Origin: Saccharofermentans sp. | Lineage (GTDB): Bacteria; Bacillota; Clostridia; Saccharofermentanales; Saccharofermentanaceae | Length of the DNA stretch: 64,000 nt | NCBI GenBank assembly: GCA_024691325.1 | Contig: JAILNR010000048.1 | Coordinates: 62,001 to 126,000 of the forward strand | Direction of reading: 5' to 3' | Shown here: positions 58,754-64,000 of the stretch, piece after piece | Layout: every line of letters starts with the position of its first letter | Numbering within the stretch: the stretch's first letter is position 1 | Translations under genes and position numbers: made by a program | Notes under the pieces: model-generated | The model's input: the letters and a program-made list of their open reading frames with translations, nothing else | Told to the model about the DNA's origin: nothing | The model's database searches: none

Positions 58754-58797
58754 TAATGTGGTTGCTGAGGCCGCAAACCCAATGGAAGAGGCACTTT

Positions 58798-59271
58798 ATG
58801 AATATTGAAGATACCATTAACAGTAAGAGAATCAACACGGAGGGGATACCTTCCGGCTACTATCTGATCGGTCTTCTGAGTGCATTCGAGAACCGCTTTC
58901 AGGCGATGGCTGACCGCGATATGAAGGAGATAAGCTGGAAGCAGTTCTTTGCAATTATTTGCATCAACATGTGTGTCGAACCGCCGACGCTTAAGGAACT
59001 GTCGGAGATACTCGGGAGTTCGCACCAGAATGCGAAGCAGCTGCTTCTTAAACTCGAGAAGAAAGGGTTCGTGGAATTTGTTTCCGATGAGAATGACAGG
59101 CGTAAGCAGCGCATCGTCTTAACGAAGTACTGCCGCCGCTTTTGCATGCGTAATGATGAACTGTCGGCGCGCATCATGACGAAGATGTTTGACGGCATTC
59201 CGGAGAAGGATATACAGACAACGATAAAGACGATAACCAGTATTGAGAAGAATTTAACAAGGGAGGATTAA
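58798..59271 (+). CDS. MarR-family regulator
   Basis: PPTLKELSEILGSSHQNAKQLLLKLEKKGFVEFVSDENDRRKQRIVLT; ATG at 58798 preferred. Confidence 0.85.
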   Translation: MNIEDTINSKRINTEGIPSGYYLIGLLSAFENRFQAMADRDMKEISWKQFFAIICINMCVEPPTLKELSEILGSSHQNAKQLLLKLEKKGFVEFVSDENDRRKQRIVLTKYCRRFCMRNDELSARIMTKMFDGIPEKDIQTTIKTITSIEKNLTRED

Positions 59272-59272
59272 C

Positions 59273-59818
59273 ATGAAGGGGATTATCATTTACAAATCAA
59301 AATACGGTGCGACGAAGAAGTATGCCGGGTGGCTTTCTGAAGCGACTGGATATGATGCTGTCAGTGTGAAGGAAATCGATGTAAAAACACTCGATCAGTA
59401 CGATGTCATCATCATGGGCGGAGGAGTGTATGCATCAGGTATCGCGTGCATGGGTTTTCTTAAGAAAGTTTATTCACACATCAAGGATAAGAAGATCATT
59501 GTTTATACCTGCGGCGCGTCACCATACGATGAGAAATTCTTCGGGCAGCTTGTTGCACGTAATATGACCGGAGAACTTAACGGGATACCGGTCTTCTACT
59601 GCCGCGGCGGGTTTGATTTTAAGAACATGACATTCGGCGACAGGACGCTTTGCAAGATGCTTCGTAAGGCTCTGTCAAAGAAAGACCCCAAGAACTACGA
59701 GGTCTGGGAGGCTGCGCTCATGGAAGTAGGTGAGGATGAGTCCGGCGATTGGACAGACAGAGCGAACCTTGCTCCGATACTTGAATATCTGAATACAAGT
59801 GAACATAATAATTCTTAA
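59273..59818 (+). CDS. Flavodoxin-domain protein
   Basis: GIIIYKSKYGATKKYAGWLSEATGYDAVSVKEID; DVIIMGGGVYASGIACMGFLKK. Confidence 0.88.
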   Translation: MKGIIIYKSKYGATKKYAGWLSEATGYDAVSVKEIDVKTLDQYDVIIMGGGVYASGIACMGFLKKVYSHIKDKKIIVYTCGASPYDEKFFGQLVARNMTGELNGIPVFYCRGGFDFKNMTFGDRTLCKMLRKALSKKDPKNYEVWEAALMEVGEDESGDWTDRANLAPILEYLNTSEHNNS

Positions 59819-59836
59819 ATAGAGAGGGGATAACTT

Positions 59837-60493
59837 ATGTTCATAGTATTACTTAACATGGCTGTAGTCTTGATCGCTTTGGGGATAGCTGCGTTCCTGA
59901 CTTTGGTTGCGATCATTCTGATCATTGTCTCATGCGTGCGTGCTGCATCTGCAAAGAAGAAGGGTAAGAAAACAATGAAGGCTGGTCTGTGGGTCGGTAT
60001 CTTCATGATTGTTATCCCCTGGATCTTAGTCGGTGTCTTAATCATCAAGGTAAAGATGAACGATAAAGCTTTCCACCGCTGGGATGTCGGCAAGGAGATA
60101 CTTGCTACGGCAGTTCTCGATGACACTTCTGATGAGCTCTACGATATGTTTGCTGACAATGTCATTGACCGTGGCGACTTAACCCAGGATGATCTGGACT
60201 CGTTCCTTGCTGAATGCAACATCGAGAACAACAGTGAACTCGACCTTGAGAACTATTCGGATTTCCATGGTCAGTACAGCCATTACAGACCATACACAAG
60301 TCACGATAACGGAAGGACGCAGTATTGCTTCCAGTATACGATGCGTGACGTCAACGATGAGGGAGGAGACCTCACTATCACCGGCATCAGCGGCGATGAA
60401 GAAGATGAGGGTGAGATCGGTATCTGGTACATGTCCTACAGTGAGGATCAGACGACGGTAACGTTCGGTGAACCCGCGCCGTCAGAAGGCTGA
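59837..60493 (+). CDS. Uncharacterised membrane protein with acidic extracytoplasmic domain
   Basis: Two TM segments, RBS gagagggga. Confidence 0.65.
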   Translation: MFIVLLNMAVVLIALGIAAFLTLVAIILIIVSCVRAASAKKKGKKTMKAGLWVGIFMIVIPWILVGVLIIKVKMNDKAFHRWDVGKEILATAVLDDTSDELYDMFADNVIDRGDLTQDDLDSFLAECNIENNSELDLENYSDFHGQYSHYRPYTSHDNGRTQYCFQYTMRDVNDEGGDLTITGISGDEEDEGEIGIWYMSYSEDQTTVTFGEPAPSEG

Positions 60494-60517
60494 TTTAAGT
60501 ACAATTCGAACACAACA

Positions 60518-60545
60518 AAGGCCGTCCTTAAGGGCGGCTTTTTAC
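60518..60545 (+). terminator. Hairpin terminator
   Basis: AAAGGCCGTCCTTAAGGGCGGCTTTTTA. Confidence 0.75.
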
Positions 60546-60674
60546 GTTTATCAACAGATTGCCCCCCGAAGTGTCGCTTAACACACAAATAAGCAAAACA
60601 TTAATTATTGAATCCGGCTACCATGCAAACGGATAATAATCGTGCAAATGAAAAACACCTTAGGAGGCACTACA

Positions 60675-60944
60675 ATGACCGAAAATAACTATAACGTAAA
60701 CGAACTACAGCTTGATGAACTTACATCGATCCGTGGCGGATATGAACTTACCAAAGTCCCCGATATCAAGATCGGCTGGCTTTTGGGCCACAACATAAGA
60801 TGCCCCTTCTGTAAAACAACAGACTCGACCATGATCGACGTCGCACTTGCGAAAAACAATAGCGACGCTCAGTGCGAATGTCACGCCTGCGGAAGACCGT
60901 TTAAGTACAGGCTCCTTGAGGACGGCATCTACATCGTAATCTGA
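60675..60944 (+). CDS. Small zinc-ribbon protein with double-glycine-type N-terminal leader
   Basis: MTENNYNVNELQLDELTSIRGG|YELTKVP...CPFC...CHAC; RBS taggagg; ATG at 60675 preferred. Confidence 0.65.
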   Translation: MTENNYNVNELQLDELTSIRGGYELTKVPDIKIGWLLGHNIRCPFCKTTDSTMIDVALAKNNSDAQCECHACGRPFKYRLLEDGIYIVI

Positions 60945-60969
60945 TACCCCAAATTACCTCACATAAACA

Positions 60970-61008
60970 CATGCAGGGGCGGTCTCCTCGGGGGCCGCTT
61001 TTGCATGT
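60970..61008 (+). terminator. Hairpin terminator (copy 1)
   Basis: CATGCAGGGGCGGTCTCCTCGGGGGCCGCTTTTGCATG. Confidence 0.6.
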
Positions 61009-61038
61009 GTTATACAGCCTTTTCTTCGTATGAATCAT

Positions 61039-61323
61039 TGCCGCGGCAGTTCTCGATGACTCATCCTACAGTGAGGATCAGACGACGGTTACATTCGGTG
61101 AGCGGGCTCCGTCAGAGAGTTAATTATGTTTGGCAACAAATCTGCCCCTAAGTGTCGCTTAATACACAAAAACAGCCAATATTGATTATTGAATCCTGAC
61201 CCCGTTAAAACGGATAATAACAGTGGAAATACAAAATCTGTTCAGGATTTTATTACCCATAATTACCTCACATAAACGCATGCAGGAACGGTCTTCACGT
61301 AAGGCCGTTTTTGCATGGGAGGT
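61039..61323. repeat. Decayed partial duplication of the 60103-61010 segment with internal deletions
   Basis: Blocks matching 60103-60124, 60434-60490, 60549-60660 and 60950-61010 in order. Confidence 0.85.
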
Positions 61324-61500
61324 GAAAATAGGAATAATCACTATCTTCAAACTAACAAATCTATTGTTTAGATAGCTATCAGGTTCTAGTTATTATCTCA
61401 TGTTGTATTTGGTGTTAAAGCCACATAAATACCGCATTCGAGATGCGAATATAGTCTAAAATACGAACAGATATTTATGTGCATATAGCGGAGGTATATT

Positions 61501-61650
61501 ATGGATTGTCCAAGATGCGGTTCAACGATGGATGGCGGTATCTGCCCGGAGTGCGGATTTCCGATAGCAAGATATGTAAATTTGTTTAACACAAATTTCT
61601 ACAAAAACATCACTGATAGAGCACAAGGCATTAAGCCGGTAAACAAATAA
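61501..61650 (+). CDS. 49-aa zinc-ribbon mini-protein (not in supplied ORF track)
   Basis: MDCPRCGSTMDGGICPECGFPIARYVNLFNTNFYKNITDRAQGIKPVNK*; RBS gcggagg; followed by hairpin ACGGATCC-ttc-GGGATCCGT. Confidence 0.7.
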   Translation: MDCPRCGSTMDGGICPECGFPIARYVNLFNTNFYKNITDRAQGIKPVNK

Positions 61651-61803
61651 ACTTCGAAGACGGATCCTTCGGGATCCGTTATTTGTGTCTGATTGGTTAA
61701 GTGTGATGGGCGGTGAATATCAGTGCCAACACATCAGATGTATAATGCAATCATAAGATTATAAATTCAAATATGATAAGGATTCTTATATGGAGGATTT
61801 AAT

Positions 61804-63027
61804 ATGGCTGAACTGAAATGCCCTCACTGCGGACAGGCTTTTACTGTTGATGATACTGAGCTTAGCTCTATAGTTAAACAAATAAGGGACGCTGAATTTG
61901 AGCGTGAACTGCAGGGGCGAGTAGGTGAATTGAAAGAACACCTTAATCGAGAGCATGAGTTGGAACTTAAATCCAAGCTTACAGAGGCTGAGGCTAAGAA
62001 GAGTGATAAATATGAATCTGAAGTCAGTAAGCTTAACCAGCAGTTGCAGAACCTCGAGGCGGAAAAGGTTAAGTTAAACGAGAAGATACTTAAGCTTGAG
62101 GCTGATCTTGAAAGCAGCGAGGATAAGAAGCATATCGCTGTTATGGAGGCTGTAAAAGAGGCTGAGGATAAGACTCATGATCTTGAGAAGGATCTCCAGA
62201 ACGAGAAAGAGAACACGAAGACTCTCTTGGCTGAGAAGGATGCACAGATAGAGTTCTACAGGGATCTTAAGACCAAGATGTCTACGAAGATGGTCGGTGA
62301 GACTTTGGAACAGCATTGTGAGATCCAGTTTAATCAGATTAGAGCGACAGCCTTCCGTAACGCATATTTTGAAAAGGACAATGATGCCCGAACCGGGAGT
62401 AAGGGTGACTATATATTCCGTGAATTAGATGAGTACGGGAATGAGATCGTTTCGATCATGTTTGAGATGAAGAACGAGAGCGATACCACAGCGACCAAGC
62501 ATAAAAACGAAGACTTCTTCAAGGAGTTAGATAAGGACAGAAAAGAGAAAAACTGTGAATATGCCGTTCTTGTATCTTTGCTTGAATCAGATAGCGAACT
62601 GTATAACGCGGGAATTGTAGATGTGTCATATAAGCATGACAAGATGTATGTAGTGCGTCCCCAGTGCTTTATACCGATTATCACATTGCTGCGAAATGCT
62701 GCGCTCAACGCTCTTTCGTATAAGCAGGAGCTGGCGGTTGTCAGGAATCAGGATATTGATATAACCAACTTCGAGAATAACTTGATGAGCTTTAAGGATG
62801 CTTTTGCCAGAAATTATGAGTTGGCTCACAGTCATTTTGATAAGGCGATTGATGAGATAGACAAGACGATCCAGCACCTTGAGAAGGTAAAGAAAGAACT
62901 TCAAGGATCGGATAATCAGCTGCGATTGGCAAATAACAAGGTGGACGATGTATCTATCAAGAAACTCACCAAGGATAATCCGACTATGCGTGCTAAGTTC
63001 GAAGAGTTGAAGAAACAGGATGATTGA
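61804..63027 (+). CDS. DUF2130 domain protein (zinc ribbon - coiled coil - nuclease-like core)
   Basis: MAELKCPHCGQAF; long coiled coil; RTGSKGDYIFRELDEYGNEIVSIMFEMKNESDTTATKHKNEDFFKELDKDR. Confidence 0.85.
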   Translation: MAELKCPHCGQAFTVDDTELSSIVKQIRDAEFERELQGRVGELKEHLNREHELELKSKLTEAEAKKSDKYESEVSKLNQQLQNLEAEKVKLNEKILKLEADLESSEDKKHIAVMEAVKEAEDKTHDLEKDLQNEKENTKTLLAEKDAQIEFYRDLKTKMSTKMVGETLEQHCEIQFNQIRATAFRNAYFEKDNDARTGSKGDYIFRELDEYGNEIVSIMFEMKNESDTTATKHKNEDFFKELDKDRKEKNCEYAVLVSLLESDSELYNAGIVDVSYKHDKMYVVRPQCFIPIITLLRNAALNALSYKQELAVVRNQDIDITNFENNLMSFKDAFARNYELAHSHFDKAIDEIDKTIQHLEKVKKELQGSDNQLRLANNKVDDVSIKKLTKDNPTMRAKFEELKKQDD

Positions 63028-63231
63028 GTAAATAGTAAGATTAACTATTCGATTAATAATGAACGTACACTATGAATCATAAGGCGGTACCCCATGCTTC
63101 TATTCTCAAAAAGACGATGCAGGAGTTGGGGATAGAGGGATAATCCTTGTAATGTCCCAATATTATCTCTCAGATTTATATGGTGATTGTTAAAATAAAA
63201 CTATCTCATATTTATCACAGGAGGATCAATT

Positions 63232-64000
63232 ATGCAGATCATTAACTTACAGAATGAGAACAGAAAATTTATATCAAGTGTTGCTAATTTCCATGTTATG
63301 GAATACGAGCAGGATGCGAGTGTATCTCCGTACAATGCTACTACAGAGTATTTCATGAGCAAGATGGGTGTTAGAAGACGTCAGCTTGTAATTGAACTTA
63401 ACGGTCAGAATACAGCTATCCTTCAGGCCGGTTCTATGCAGTGGACTGCGGGTAATGTCAAGGTTACATCGGGAGTTAAAGGCGTCGGTGATCTCCTTAG
63501 CAAGGCTGTTAAGGGCGCTGTTACAAAGGAATCTGCGGTAAAGCCTGAATATGTTGGTGCCGGAACGATCGTACTTGAGCCTACATACAAATATATTTTG
63601 CTTGAGGATGTTGCATCATGGGGACCGGGTGGCATGACTATCGAAGATGGCATGTTCCTTGCAAGCGACGGTAACGTTGTAAGTAAAGTTACTGCTCGTA
63701 AAACTCTTTCATCAGCTGTCATGGGCGGAGAAGGATTATTCAACTTAAGTCTCAGCGGCAGCGGCGTAGTTGCCCTCGAGAGCAATGTTCCTGAAAGCGA
63801 GATAATTACAATTGAACTTCAGGGTGACGAGCTTAAGATCGACGGAAATCTTGCCATGTGCTGGTCCACATCTCTCGACTTTACTGTCGAAAGAACAACC
63901 AAGACCCTTATCGGCTCTGCTGTAAGCGGAGAAGGTCTTGTCAATGTTTACCGAGGAACCGGTAAAGTAATGATGAGTCCTGTAGCTCCCACAAGCTCAC
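63232..64000 (+). CDS. AIM24-family protein (3' end cut by window)
   Basis: FHVMEYEQDASVSPYNATTEYFMSKMGVRRRQLVIELNGQNTAILQAGSMQWTAGNV; GMFLASDGNVVSKV; no stop before window end. Confidence 0.8.
   Translation, partial: MQIINLQNENRKFISSVANFHVMEYEQDASVSPYNATTEYFMSKMGVRRRQLVIELNGQNTAILQAGSMQWTAGNVKVTSGVKGVGDLLSKAVKGAVTKESAVKPEYVGAGTIVLEPTYKYILLEDVASWGPGGMTIEDGMFLASDGNVVSKVTARKTLSSAVMGGEGLFNLSLSGSGVVALESNVPESEIITIELQGDELKIDGNLAMCWSTSLDFTVERTTKTLIGSAVSGEGLVNVYRGTGKVMMSPVAPTSS

Overview
64-kb bacterial chromosome window, probably Bacillota/Clostridia judging by gene families. It is densely coding with short intergenic gaps. Housekeeping content: mreB (5'-truncated), rho, rpmE, DUF1385 (YqhQ-like), prmC, DUF951, ybaK-like deacylase, murC, NrnA-like DHH phosphoesterase, rplU-prp-rpmA, obgE and metNIQ with a LysR regulator. 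Accessory and regulatory content: a BspA-like/DUF4214 surface protein, a TIR-TM-beta-propeller protein, a SpoIIE-phosphatase/RelA-SpoT operon, ABC exporters with a two-component system and a MutS-like protein, TetR plus a rifampicin-phosphotransferase-like enzyme, a LarB/LarC/LarE nickel-pincer cofactor operon lacking larA, a LytTR-DUF3021 module, AraC/GAF-ABC/FtsX, MarR-flavodoxin, and several small zinc-ribbon proteins. The most unusual signal is a pair of distantly similar stand-alone PD-(D/E)XK-like ORFs (11576-12382 and 48857-49678). Each is flanked by its own cluster of short alternating inverted repeats: six TTGTATCA/TGATACAA copies in 192 bp upstream of the first, and eight TRTGGAC half-sites in a 60-bp-period double hairpin overlapping the 3' end of the second. 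I propose this as a candidate undescribed repeat-associated nuclease-like family. Other findings include candidate operators (a 34-bp perfect palindrome before tetR, MET-box-like sites around metNIQ, LytTR-type and MarR-type repeats), a decayed segmental duplication around a double-glycine-leader zinc-ribbon mini-protein, and an unlisted 49-aa zinc-ribbon ORF with a foldable leader. All calls are by eye; no database search was run.
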